From Eremomyces bilateralis CBS 781.70 (lineage: Eukaryota; Ascomycota; Dothideomycetes; Eremomycetales; Eremomycetaceae), in the NCBI RefSeq assembly GCF_010015585.1, contig NW_022985074.1:682026-746025 (forward strand): a stretch of DNA of 64,000 nt, given 5' to 3'. The position numbers and the translations under genes were made by a program. The notes below the pieces were generated by a model. The model made no database searches and was not told the origin of the DNA. It was given only the letters and a program-made list of their open reading frames with translations. This document shows positions 1-8,930 of the stretch, piece after piece; position 1 is the first letter of the stretch, and each line of letters begins with the position of its first letter.

Positions 1-217
1 AGTCTTTCTTCACACATCGCGACAGGAACTTATCGCGCAACGACCACGCGTTGATGGCGTGCCGGAGGGCATCCCATGTTGGATAGACAGTACCGGGGGT
101 GGGAATGGGGACGTCGAGGGCCGGCGGGGGAGCGGGCGACGTCTGGCTTTCCTCTTCGGAGGAGAGACCTTCGTCGGGATCGGATGGAGTTTGAGGGTTG
201 AGAGATGGATTAGCCAT
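1..217 (-). CDS. N-terminal fragment, possible Mutator-like (MULE) transposase
   Basis: An ATG at 217 opens a frame with no stop to the window edge (72 codons), so the rest lies outside. The first 45 residues are acidic and Ser/Pro-rich. They are followed by YPTWDALRHAINAWSLRDKF and RCVKKD, a pattern like the start of the FAR1/WRKY-GCM1-type zinc-finger module found at the N-terminus of many fungal MULE transposases, where a Trp-x-x-Leu helix precedes a Phe and a Cys/Lys-rich strand. The assignment rests on this short stretch only. It could instead be a domesticated FAR1-like DNA-binding protein. Codons are GC-ending, like the neighbouring host genes. Confidence 0.4.
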   Translation of the reverse strand, partial: MANPSLNPQTPSDPDEGLSSEEESQTSPAPPPALDVPIPTPGTVYPTWDALRHAINAWSLRDKFLSRCVKKD

Positions 218-343
218 GATATGTGGTCCGGTGGTAATGAAACGTCTGGTCATGGGCAGCCGAATTGAGGTTGTAATGCCATCATGATATCGGTTTCCAT
301 TAGCACGTGAGACACGTCTTATGTCATCCATCTACGAACAACA

Positions 344-615
344 GCACAACAACAGAGCAACAGAACAACAAAACAACAAAACAACAGAACAACAGAACAA
401 CAGAACAACAGAACAACAGAACAACAGAACAACAGAACAACAGAACAACAGAACAACAGAACAACAGAACAACANNNNNNNNNNNNNNNNNNNNNNNNNN
501 NNNNNNNNNNNNNNNNNNNAACAGAACAACAGAACAACAGAACAACAGAACAACAGAACAACAGAACAACAGAACAACAGAACAACAGAACAACAGAACA
601 ACAGAACAACAGAAA
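344..615. repeat. (AACAACAG)n 8-bp tandem repeat with assembly gap
   Basis: An 8-base unit (aacaacag) is repeated almost perfectly on both sides of a run of N. All three frames stay open because the unit is not a multiple of three and contains no stop word, so the Gln/Asn/Thr-rich translations are artefacts. The left edge is imperfect (aacaaca steps), as expected where a satellite decays. Confidence 0.95.
475..519. other. Assembly gap (45 N)
   Basis: Forty-five consecutive N sit inside the 8-bp satellite. The true repeat length is therefore unknown and the gap size may be nominal. Confidence 0.99.
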
Positions 616-1263
616 ACACCTCAACTCTAAGGCAACGTTATTCAAGTCTTGAGAGAACCTATCTCCTACTTCTTTCGATCCAGTATGAGATGAGAGTCGG
701 ACGTGGGCATTCCCATATACAACAAGTGACAATGGTTTAACGTACGGCTTGAGGGCTCTCAACGATCCTTTGGCCACTAAGAGCACTGCGAAAGGTCCTT
801 GGTCTAGAATGTATGTGTTGAACTACATCTAGCACGTTTTCACCTCCATTATGCCAAGAGGATTTCTAGAGCACATTGGGTAAGGGCGACGATCAAGCAA
901 TTGAGGAAGGGGAAGGGTTTTAGAGATGTGTACGTCCAGGCTGTCGAGTAAGCCTACCTAGACTATCCTTAATATATACAAAACCATATGTCTGAAAGAA
1001 CGGTCTATACTCGCTTCCTTCTGACTACGAGTTATTTGATCACATTATAATATAAGATGGGAATCATGAGATCGAAATGTATGGAGCACAGACCCGCAGC
1101 AATCGATTTGGTAACTAAGTGCTACGAAGCGTACGACGAAACCGATCAGTCGGCAAAAAGCAGTCGTGGATTATCATAAAAAAGCGAAAACGTCATCCCT
1201 CGCGATATCTCATTGCTTGTTTGCCCGTAATCAAATCCTTTTTTAGCGCCAATTTTCTCATTC
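616..1263. other. Intergenic, no gene seen
   Basis: Downstream flank of the satellite and 3' side of the VIP1-like gene. It is AT-rich with scattered stops in all frames. I see no coding signal, tRNA or clear repeat. Confidence 0.6.
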
Positions 1264-2136
1264 CTAAGCCTTCTCGGTGGTGGAAGCACCAGCAGACGGT
1301 TTCTCTAGGGAGGGGGCCTCTGGATTCTTCGCACAGTTCGTGCAGGAGCATTTCCCTGCGGGACACGGGCAGCCGGCCGCGTTCGCGCCGCAATTGCACT
1401 TCGTCCGATCGGTACCAGGGACCGTCTCCACCCCCGCCTTCTCGGCGTCGCCGGCCGGCGATTCCTCCTTCTTGAGGCTCGCTAGGTGCTTCGCCTCGCC
1501 GTGGACATCCATGACCTGTTTGTTCGTGTCCTCGTAGAACTTCCGCAGCCGCTGGCCGGTCGGGGTTTCCAGCGCCTTCTCGAAGTAGGAGGTCAGGCCG
1601 CGCCAGGCCGCGCCGCCCTTAGTGGACACGCCGAGGCGCTGGTCGGCTGCCTGGGCGCGCTCGCTGGCGTGGAAGCGGGTGTCGAAGTCATGGAGGGCTT
1701 TCTGGAAGCGCTCGGAGACGCCATGTTGCTTGTCCAGGGCGATGCCTTTCTCGATGGCCTTGTCGCTGAGGACGTAGCCTTGGGCGAGATACTCGGCAAG
1801 GATGCGGGCGCGGGGCTTATCCTCTTGGGCAACGTCGCCGGCTTCGGTAGGCTCGAGGGGTTCGGAGGTGGCGCGATCGCCGGCGAGGTCGTCAATGGAT
1901 GCGGTGCTGGCGACGTGGACTTGGGACGGGCCGAGCTGGGTGTTGTCGAGGAGGAGGGCGGTTTTGGCGGCGGTCTCCTTCTCGAAGGTGACGGTGGCGG
2001 ATTGAGGGGATTTCGCGTCTTTGGAGACGGGTTTGACAGAGAGAGAGGAGATTTTACCGCAGAAAGAAAAGAAGTCGCGGACTTCCTTCTCGGTGGTTTG
2101 ATGCGAGATGTTCTCGACGTTGACGGTGGACGACAT
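1264..2136 (-). CDS. vip1: VIP1-like RRM protein with metallothionein-like Cys tail
   Basis: A single-exon protein of 290 aa. Residues 1-80 form an RNA-recognition motif (TVNVENI as RNP2-like strand, SATVTFEKETAAKTALLL around RNP1), as in the S. pombe Vip1 family annotated in many ascomycetes as actin cytoskeleton protein VIP1. A helical middle (about 105-225) follows. The C-terminus carries seven cysteines at 247, 249, 256, 258, 263, 265 and 268 in CNC, CPC, CSC and NC order, spaced like the small fungal copper metallothionein of Neurospora. The family's function is poorly known; RNA binding is inferred from the fold and metal binding from the cysteines. It is transcribed away from the pantothenate kinase gene across a 1.3-kb spacer. 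Confidence 0.88.
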   Translation of the reverse strand: MSSTVNVENISHQTTEKEVRDFFSFCGKISSLSVKPVSKDAKSPQSATVTFEKETAAKTALLLDNTQLGPSQVHVASTASIDDLAGDRATSEPLEPTEAGDVAQEDKPRARILAEYLAQGYVLSDKAIEKGIALDKQHGVSERFQKALHDFDTRFHASERAQAADQRLGVSTKGGAAWRGLTSYFEKALETPTGQRLRKFYEDTNKQVMDVHGEAKHLASLKKEESPAGDAEKAGVETVPGTDRTKCNCGANAAGCPCPAGKCSCTNCAKNPEAPSLEKPSAGASTTEKA

Positions 2137-3456
2137 GGTTGGAGTGGGCGTCGGATGCGTTGTTTTGAATAGTAAGTGAATTGTTTGTAGCTTTCGAAAT
2201 GCAGGTTTTGAGTGAAGTGGGAAGGTTTATCAAACGTTATAAAGGATTATGAAAGCCCAATATCAAGTATTACAAGAACCAGATGTTGATGGAATGGCAT
2301 GGAGAGGAACGCAACACACAACACGCAATCAGCAGACTGACATGACCCGCGGCACAAGGCGATGACGTTGTGTCTAAAGGACCCCGCTAGACCCTTGCAA
2401 GGCCCTTGTGAGTGGAATGTGGCGTACGCAGCGCTTTGTGGCTTAGCAGTGGCATCGCCTCATTTCAGGGTCACGTGCAAGCTGTAGCTCAGGTCACATG
2501 ACACGGACCAGAAATTCAGAATCAATCTCTGCCACGTGCCCCGCCCTCTACTGAGTAGTTAGCCGCAGATATAACTTAGAAGCTAAGTTAGTTCGAAGAC
2601 CGAAGATAGAAAATGGGGGCACAAGGCCACAAGGCCACAAGGCACCAATGTATGTAATTAGCCAGCTTAGGTAGTTCCCCACATGGGCCTCGCCGAGAGG
2701 CCTAACGGGCGTATGAATCTCTCTCTCCCTCTACTGAGTAGTGAGCACTGGCCGATTGGCCATAAGGTCTCGGGTTCAAAGTGGTTAGAGACTACAATCT
2801 CAATTCAATTGTAGGGGAATATTCCATACGATATTATTGACTTGTGGGACCCACCCATCTGATAAGTTTTGAACCCAACCGCGGCCCCGTGGGGATCATC
2901 CATCATTGTCGCGTGCCGAATTGCTCCTGTTAGAAAATTCGGGACTTCTGAAGCCGATGAACAAACTCGGCAAAATGACGGGATGAGGGACCGAAGCTCG
3001 AGTCATGGGGATGTCGCCGCCGCTGGGCAAGGGAACCAACTTTCAACTTTGGGATGTTCCAACTTCCAACCGAATCTCCGTAAATATTCACCTTTAATAA
3101 TCGCCTATTAAGAGTGGCCCTCTATAATCTCGTCGTGTAGCAATTCCATGATCCGAGGTACTTTTTTCCGCAGCGGTACTGCCGATCAACCGGCGGGAGG
3201 GAAGGTGTACAGTGGATGGGATTGATTCTTCGCAGAATAATCCATCACAACTCTACCACGCCAACATGACGATGGGGAGAGGTATTATCCATTTCCTCCA
3301 CCCCGTCCTGCTCCTTCTTCATAGTCATAGTCTTTGCATCTTTCCAGCCATTTCCAGTCATTTTCAGTTCGATCCCGTTGTTGTTTCATGATACCCTAAA
3401 TTTGCACCCACCCCACCATCCCACCAGCGGCCTCGCGAGTTGCGCCCTTCGCCACC
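2137..3456. other. Divergent intergenic region with short repeats
   Basis: Shared upstream region of VIP1-like (-) and pantothenate kinase (+). It contains a 15-bp direct repeat (CCTCTACTGAGTAGT at 2545-2559 and 2728-2742), a short ACAAGGC-type array near 2618-2645, and a tRNA-like fragment near 2749-2780. No gene is supported; an open frame at 2869-3111 has no coding character. Confidence 0.55.
2618..2645. repeat. Short CCACAAGG-type tandem array
   Basis: The words ggcacaaggccacaaggccacaagg form about three copies of an 8-base unit (cacaaggc). A related degenerate array occurs at 8171-8208, and both lie next to TAAGTTAGTT motifs. Confidence 0.7.
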
Positions 3457-4908
3457 ATGACCCCGCGAGAAGACTCCGCCATCGCCGACGACGACGTCCC
3501 CACCGGCAAGGCGCCCGCCAAACTCACCGTCGGTAACCCCCCCGCCGACGACAGCCAGGTCATCGGCCACCCAGGCACCGTCCGCATCAACGTCCAAGGC
3601 GCCTTCATCGTCGACGATGAACCCACCACCCCGAACGGGACCGTCCTGAACGACCTCGACCGCGACCACCTCGACCGCGACCACCTCGACTCCTCCCACC
3701 ATACCAAAGACATCCGCCTGCCGAACCACCGCGCCGTCGTCTCGCACATGGCCATCGACATCGGCGGCTCGCTGGCGAAGCTGGTCTACTTCGTTCCGGA
3801 ATCCTCCTCCTCGCCGGAGCTGGGCGGCCGCCTGAGCTTCATGAAGGTCGAGACCGAGCGGATCGACTCGTGCATCGAGTTCATGCGGCGGCTGCGCCGC
3901 GCGCACGAGGCGAGTAACGGGGGCACGCCGGGGGATCTGTGCGTCATGGCGACAGGGGGCGGCGCGTTCAAATACTACGAGGAGATCAAGGAGGCGTTGG
4001 GGATCGAGGTGCTGCGGGAGGAGGAGATGGAGTGCTTGATCATCGGGCTGGATTTCTTCATCAACGAGATCCCGAACGAGGTCTTTACGTATAGCGAGGA
4101 CGACCCCATGCACTTCGTGGAGTCCCGCGAGCCTATCTACCCCTACCTGCTCGTGAACATCGGCTCGGGCGTCTCGATGGTGAAGGTGTCAGGGCCGCGG
4201 CAGTTTCAGCGCGTGGGCGGGACCGCCATGGGCGGCGGGACGCTGTGGGGGTTGCTCTCTCTGCTGACCGGCGCGCGAAACTTCGACGAGATGTTGCGGA
4301 TGTCCGACCACGGCGATAACACAGCGGTGGATATGCTCGTGGGCGACATCTACGGGACCGACTACCTCAAGATAGGATTGAAGAGCACCACCATCGCGAG
4401 CAGTTTTGGGAAGGTCTACAAGATGAAGCGGCAGGCGGAACGGGAGGCGGAGGATCATGGTGGGCTATCGAATGGAGACCGGTTCCGGGAAAGGGACGAT
4501 GGAGACGGTCCGGTGATGTTCCGACCGGAGGATATCAGCCGGAGTTTGCTTTATGCCATCAGGTACGATACCGTCCCACTGTTGCAACTGATCTCCTCGC
4601 TCGCGTATCTAACTTGTATCTACAGCAACAACATCGGCCAAATCGCCTACCTCCACGCGGAAAAGCACGGCCTCGAACACATCTATTTCGGCGGCTCCTT
4701 CATCGGTGGCCACCGGCAAACCATGCACACGCTCTCCTACGCCGTGAACTTCTGGTCCAAGGGCGAGAAGCAGGCGTACTTTCTCCGACACGAAGGGTAT
4801 CTCGGGGCGGTCGGCGCCTTCTTGAAACGCCAGCCGCTGAACTGGGGGCGGAGGAATAGCACGGACGCGCTCCATCCGCTGTCGAGGGCGACATCAAAAG
4901 GGCAGTGA
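3457..4908 (+). CDS. panK: Pantothenate kinase (eukaryotic type II)
   Basis: Catalyses ATP-dependent phosphorylation of pantothenate, the first step of coenzyme A synthesis; the yeast counterpart is CAB1. Exons are 3457-4562 and 4626-4908, with a 63-nt intron whose removal restores LLYAISNNIGQIAYL, a conserved block. The intron length is a multiple of three without a stop, so retention would add 21 residues. The product is 462 aa. MAIDIGGSLAKLVY starts the ASKHA-type phosphate-binding fold at about residue 90; NIGSGVSMVKV and GGTAMGGGTLWGL follow, and the C-terminal half has FGGSFIGGH. A 90-residue low-complexity N-terminal extension precedes the kinase core. The start codon sits in gccaccATG, a perfect Kozak context. 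It converges on the acetolactate synthase gene. Confidence 0.95.
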   Translation: MTPREDSAIADDDVPTGKAPAKLTVGNPPADDSQVIGHPGTVRINVQGAFIVDDEPTTPNGTVLNDLDRDHLDRDHLDSSHHTKDIRLPNHRAVVSHMAIDIGGSLAKLVYFVPESSSSPELGGRLSFMKVETERIDSCIEFMRRLRRAHEASNGGTPGDLCVMATGGGAFKYYEEIKEALGIEVLREEEMECLIIGLDFFINEIPNEVFTYSEDDPMHFVESREPIYPYLLVNIGSGVSMVKVSGPRQFQRVGGTAMGGGTLWGLLSLLTGARNFDEMLRMSDHGDNTAVDMLVGDIYGTDYLKIGLKSTTIASSFGKVYKMKRQAEREAEDHGGLSNGDRFRERDDGDGPVMFRPEDISRSLLYAIRYDTVPLLQLISSLAYLTCIYSNNIGQIAYLHAEKHGLEHIYFGGSFIGGHRQTMHTLSYAVNFWSKGEKQAYFLRHEGYLGAVGAFLKRQPLNWGRRNSTDALHPLSRATSKGQ

Positions 4909-5299
4909 GCGGGGTGGATTTTGCGACGATTGAAGCGTTCCGTTCGGTGTAGATTCATGTTTTCATGTCGCGCATGTACGAAAGATACCTTAGGAGCCAC
5001 AACAAGCGTTGATCAGATCTCGATCTGGAACCCGGTAACAAGATGCGTTTTCCGGAGTGCTGTCCGCATGGGTGAACTATATACATGCAAGCCAGCCATC
5101 GACGCCAGCAAAGGGAGTGATATAATATTAAATATTCTCCCACTTTTCGAAGCCGAATGCGTTCGGGACGGTTCGCATACCGGTAGCAAACCATGTGAGA
5201 TCTGCGGGCGACAGAATGACACTTTTCCCAAATCTAAACGCCAGAGCTTCGCAAGGCAGGTATCAACAAATGCTTCGATCTTTTCTCCTCCTTTTCTTC
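4909..5299. other. Convergent 3' spacer
   Basis: 391 bp between the stops of the pantothenate kinase (+) and acetolactate synthase (-) genes, presumably holding both polyadenylation regions. No gene is seen. Confidence 0.6.
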
Positions 5300-7536
5300 T
5301 CACCGTCCCGTTCGATCTCGCATTTGCCGCCTCCGTTCGTTTTCCTTGACTATCGCATCGTTAGCAACCGGACCGCTCGAGTCGAGACAAAGCCCACGTA
5401 CCTTCGTCGTACACCAGGAACTCGTGCAACGCATTCCCCCCCGGCACCATGGGCAGGACCGCCACCTTCTGATCCGTGACGATCTCCAACAACTTCGGCC
5501 CCTTGTACCCCTCCCCGTAGCTGGGGTCGGCGTCGTCTAGCAGCCACTTCAGATCCGTCTCCAGATCCTCCAACTTCACGGTGCGCCGCGCAGGCAACCC
5601 CATGGCGTCGGCCAACTTGACGAAGTTCGCGTTCCGCTGGTGCGTGTGGGCGAAGCGGTCCTCGTAGAAGAGCGACTGCCACTGCGTCACCATGCCCTGC
5701 TCCTCGTTGTTCAGCACGATGACCTTGACGCCGACGCCGAACTCCACCGCAGTCGACAGCTCGGTCAACGTCATGCTGAAACTGGCGTCCCCGTCGATGT
5801 CAATGACGATGGCGTCCGGCCGCGCCACCTTGGCGCCGATTGCGGCCGGGAGCCCGAAGCCCATCGTGCCGAGGCCGCCGGAGGTGATCATGCTGCGAGG
5901 GTGGCGCCAGCGGAAATGCTGGGCCGTCCACATCTGATGCTGGCCGACGCCGGTGGCGATCACGACGTTTTCCTTGTACGGCGCCGTGAGCTCGGAGAGC
6001 TTGGTGATGATCGTCTGCGGCTTGATGGGGCCGCCGGGTGTCTCTTTGGCATATGCCCAGGGGAACTGGGTCTTCCAGGCTTGGATCTGGTCGAACCACT
6101 CGGCGCGGGCGGACATGGGGGTTTCGTTCACGTGGGGGAGGAGGAGGGAGAGGTTGGTGGCGACGTCGCCTTCGACGGCTTCGGTCGCTTGCACCACTTT
6201 GTTGATGTTCTTCGGCATGATCTCAAAATGGACGATCCCACCGCGGCCTTCTTGAGCGGCGGCTTTGGCGGCGGGCGCGAATCGCGGGATGCTTCCCGTG
6301 ATGCGGTCGTCGAACCGAGCACCGAGCGCAAGGATCAAATCGGCCTCCTGCATCGCCATGTTGGCGTATGCGGAACCGTGCATACCTAGCATGTGGAGGG
6401 ATTTCGGGTCCAGTTCATCGAAGCCGCCGAGGCCTTGGAGAGTGGTGGTGACGGGAATCGAGGCCTTTTCCGAAAGCTCCCTCAAGAGCTGAGAACCCCC
6501 CAGCGCGGATACGATGCCTTGACCGGCGTAGATGACGGGCTTCTTGGCAATGTTGATGAGATCGGCTGACTTCTTGATTGCGCCCTCCAGCTGTCTCCGC
6601 GACAGTTCTCGCGCGGCCAACGTTGCCGCTGAAGGATGTGTGGGGAGAGAGCTTGCCATAGGGATCGGTCGGGTGAGAGTGCCACCAGTCACATCCTTCG
6701 GCAAGTCAACCAAGACGGGTCCAGGACGTCCAGTGGTGGCAATCTCGAATGCCTCGTTAATCCGCCGCGGCAGCTCCGCAATGCTCTTCACCATGACATT
6801 CCACTTGGTGCACGCCCTTGAGATACCCACCATATCTGCTTCTTGGAACCCATCGCTTCCAATTGCGGCGGTGGGAACCTGCCCGCAAAACACCACCATG
6901 GGGGTTCCGTCCATCAGCGCGTCCTGCATCGGTGTCACGACGTTGGTTGCGCCAGGTCCCGATGTCACGACCACCACACCGGGTTTCCCGGACACTCGCG
7001 CATAGCCCTCGGCCATGTGTCCGGCGCCTTGTTCGTGTCGAGGAAGGACGAAGTCGAAGTGGGGCGAATTGTAGATGGCGTCGAACACCGGAAGAATCGC
7101 ACCGCCAGGATAGCCGACTATAAACGTTGTTAGCACTGGAGTCGTTCTCCAATTCGTGACTCATGCTCCACATACAGATATGCTTCACCCCCTGCCGGAG
7201 CATCATCTCGTGGAAGATCTCTCCTCCCTTCATTCCCACGAATGAATGGTCCATCGCCGGCGACCGGGTAGGCCGGAGAGGTTGCACCTCGTTCCGTCTT
7301 GCATCGTCTCGATTGAAGGCGGGACTAGGAACGGGTCGTTGGTGCTGCTGCTGTTGTAGGGCCGCGGCAGCTGTGCTCTGGCCTCGCTTAGGCACATCTT
7401 TCACGGGAGATGATTTTGATGCGTGCGAGGGATTCCTATAGGGGGATACCGCAGCAGCTGCTGCGGTATTTGAAAATCGCCGGGCCCTATGGAGGGTTTG
7501 GATGGCCGTGGCCGAAGTTTTCCTTGCGGGAAACAT
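5300..7536 (-). CDS. ILV2: Acetolactate synthase catalytic subunit, mitochondrial
   Basis: ThDP/FAD enzyme making acetolactate or acetohydroxybutyrate, the first common step of branched-chain amino acid synthesis. Exons (minus) are 7536-7176, 7117-5402 and 5349-5300. The first intron (58 nt) restores RQGVKHIFGYPGGAIL. The second (52 nt, with a TGCTAAC branch) leads to a 50-nt last exon ending RRRQMRDRTGR, typical of the fungal C-terminus. The product is about 708 aa. The N-terminus MFPARKTSATAIQTL then RARRFSNTAAAA looks like a mitochondrial presequence; an ATG 14 codons upstream (7578) is an alternative. Visible motifs are PRHEQGAGHMAEGYAR (catalytic Glu), the IDGDASF..LNN ThDP/Mg site, and the KVIVLNNEEQGMV block. 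A TGAGTCA lies about 190 bp upstream of the start. Confidence 0.96.
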
Positions 7537-7727
7537 GATGGTGGGAGGAAGACGGTGAAGGCAGGATGCTGGTACCACCCATCAATTGACGCGGATGGCG
7601 ACCCAATGGCACTTCAAAAGAGGGGAGATGTCTGGAAAGAAGCGAAGATAAGAGAAAGGATCGTGGAAGCAGAGAGGGGAGAGGATCAGAGGGAAGATGG
7701 GGGGAGGGCAATATGAAAAGTCGAAAT

Positions 7728-7734
7728 TGAGTCA
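7728..7734. promoter_or_regulatory. TGAGTCA, Gcn4/CPC1-type site upstream of ILV2
   Basis: A perfect TGAGTCA heptamer lies about 190 bp upstream of the chosen ILV2 start. This is the binding word of the bZIP regulator of general amino acid control (Gcn4 in yeast, CPC1/CpcA in filamentous fungi), and ILV2 is an expected target. A single 7-mer can occur by chance, so the call depends on the context. Confidence 0.55.
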
Positions 7735-8170
7735 CAATCCAGGCCATATTCAGAGTGACTGGACTGGCGCGCCCTAGACTGCAGCAACTTTGCCCATGCA
7801 AGCCGAGAGCGCCAGAGCGCCAAAGCGGGGACGGTGTTGGACAACGATCAGGCGGTACATTATTGTTACTGGGCCGCCATGATTGGTTCCCGCAGACTCC
7901 CGCATGGTCCCCTTGACCACCGATTTCGGGGCGGTCGGAATTGGCGGGGAAGTAAATCAAAGTCAGAGCATCGGGATGAGTCGATATGTTCCCGTTAGAG
8001 TACTTCCGAATAACCATCTCATCAATCAATCCGGTCGATATGTGGTGGAATTCTCATCAGAATCAGCACAAGTAATAGCAATTCCATGTACAGTACCAGT
8101 AAATGGCCAAATCCATCCACGCACATACATGTATTCTCTCGAACTAGAAATCTTCAAAGGTGAAATGTGA

Positions 8171-8208
8171 AATCCACAACAAGGCGACAAGGCAACAAGG
8201 CAAAAAGG
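8171..8208. repeat. Degenerate RACAAGGC tandem array
   Basis: Four to five imperfect copies of an 8-base ACAAGGCR unit (caacaaggcgacaaggcaac and on to aaaaaggcg). It is the same kind of unit as the array near 2620. Confidence 0.65.
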
Positions 8209-8930
8209 CGTTAACCCATTTGTGATCACGTGCCAAAGCTTAGTAAGACATACCCCGGCGGCCAGGCCATTGCACTTTTCATCCGTGCAGGAGAGTTTTA
8301 AGAAATTTTGTCTGATATATGCATGTGGTCTGAGATATTAAGGCGATAAGGCGATTAGCACTGTTATATTCACTAAGTTAGTTAGTTAAATCACTTGTTA
8401 AGTTGGTTGTTCGTGGTCTTAGTAAGACATACTACGTTAACTAGTTATACGTAGTACTACAAGGCTACAACCCTTAAAGTCCTGTTTGCCCCATGCCCCC
8501 ATCATCCCTGGAGCCTGGCCCGCCGCCTGGGTGATTCTCAAGAACCTCAGACTTCAGAGTACGTAATCAACTCCATCCTGCCTGAGGGGTCGTACGGTAA
8601 TAAGGGATCATTCATATATACAGTTACACTCCTCCCGTGTTACATAGTAACCATCTTAATTGAGCTCTAGTAACTCCCTGCTGTACATACATGGAGATAG
8701 AGCAATTCATGTAGTATTCCTGCTAAACTTCGCCTCCCTCCACCTCTCGTACTACACAACATTGAGAGACTCCAACATGGATCCAAAGGGTCGGGGTCAT
8801 GGCCGTATGAATTCGGTTGAGGAGCGCAGAGGTATTTCAATGCATTATTTCATCAATCCTCAGACACGAGTCTCTTGTTCCTGACACTTGCTAGTTAATC
8901 GTCCACGGAGTAGCACGAGAGGGCCACTCG

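Larger units (their letters stand above)
7537..8930. other. Divergent intergenic region with repeat cluster
   Basis: Spacer between ILV2 (-) and the TRAPPC12-like gene (+). Besides the TGAGTCA it holds an AACAAGGCGA-type array (8171-8208), a 15-bp direct repeat (CTTAGTAAGACATAC at 8239-8253 and 8418-8432) and a CTAAGTTAGTTAGTTAA word near 8373-8389. No gene is supported. Confidence 0.55.

Noticed and set aside
307-740. Gln/Asn/Thr-rich open frames across the satellite
   Set aside because: They arise because an 8-bp repeat without stop words is open in every frame and both strands; N bases interrupt it.
1486-2172. 228-codon plus-strand frame
   Set aside because: It is antisense to the VIP1-like gene and is a shadow of its GC-rich codons; no motif.
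2869-3111. 80-codon plus-strand frame
   Set aside because: No domain, no conserved pattern and poor codon character.
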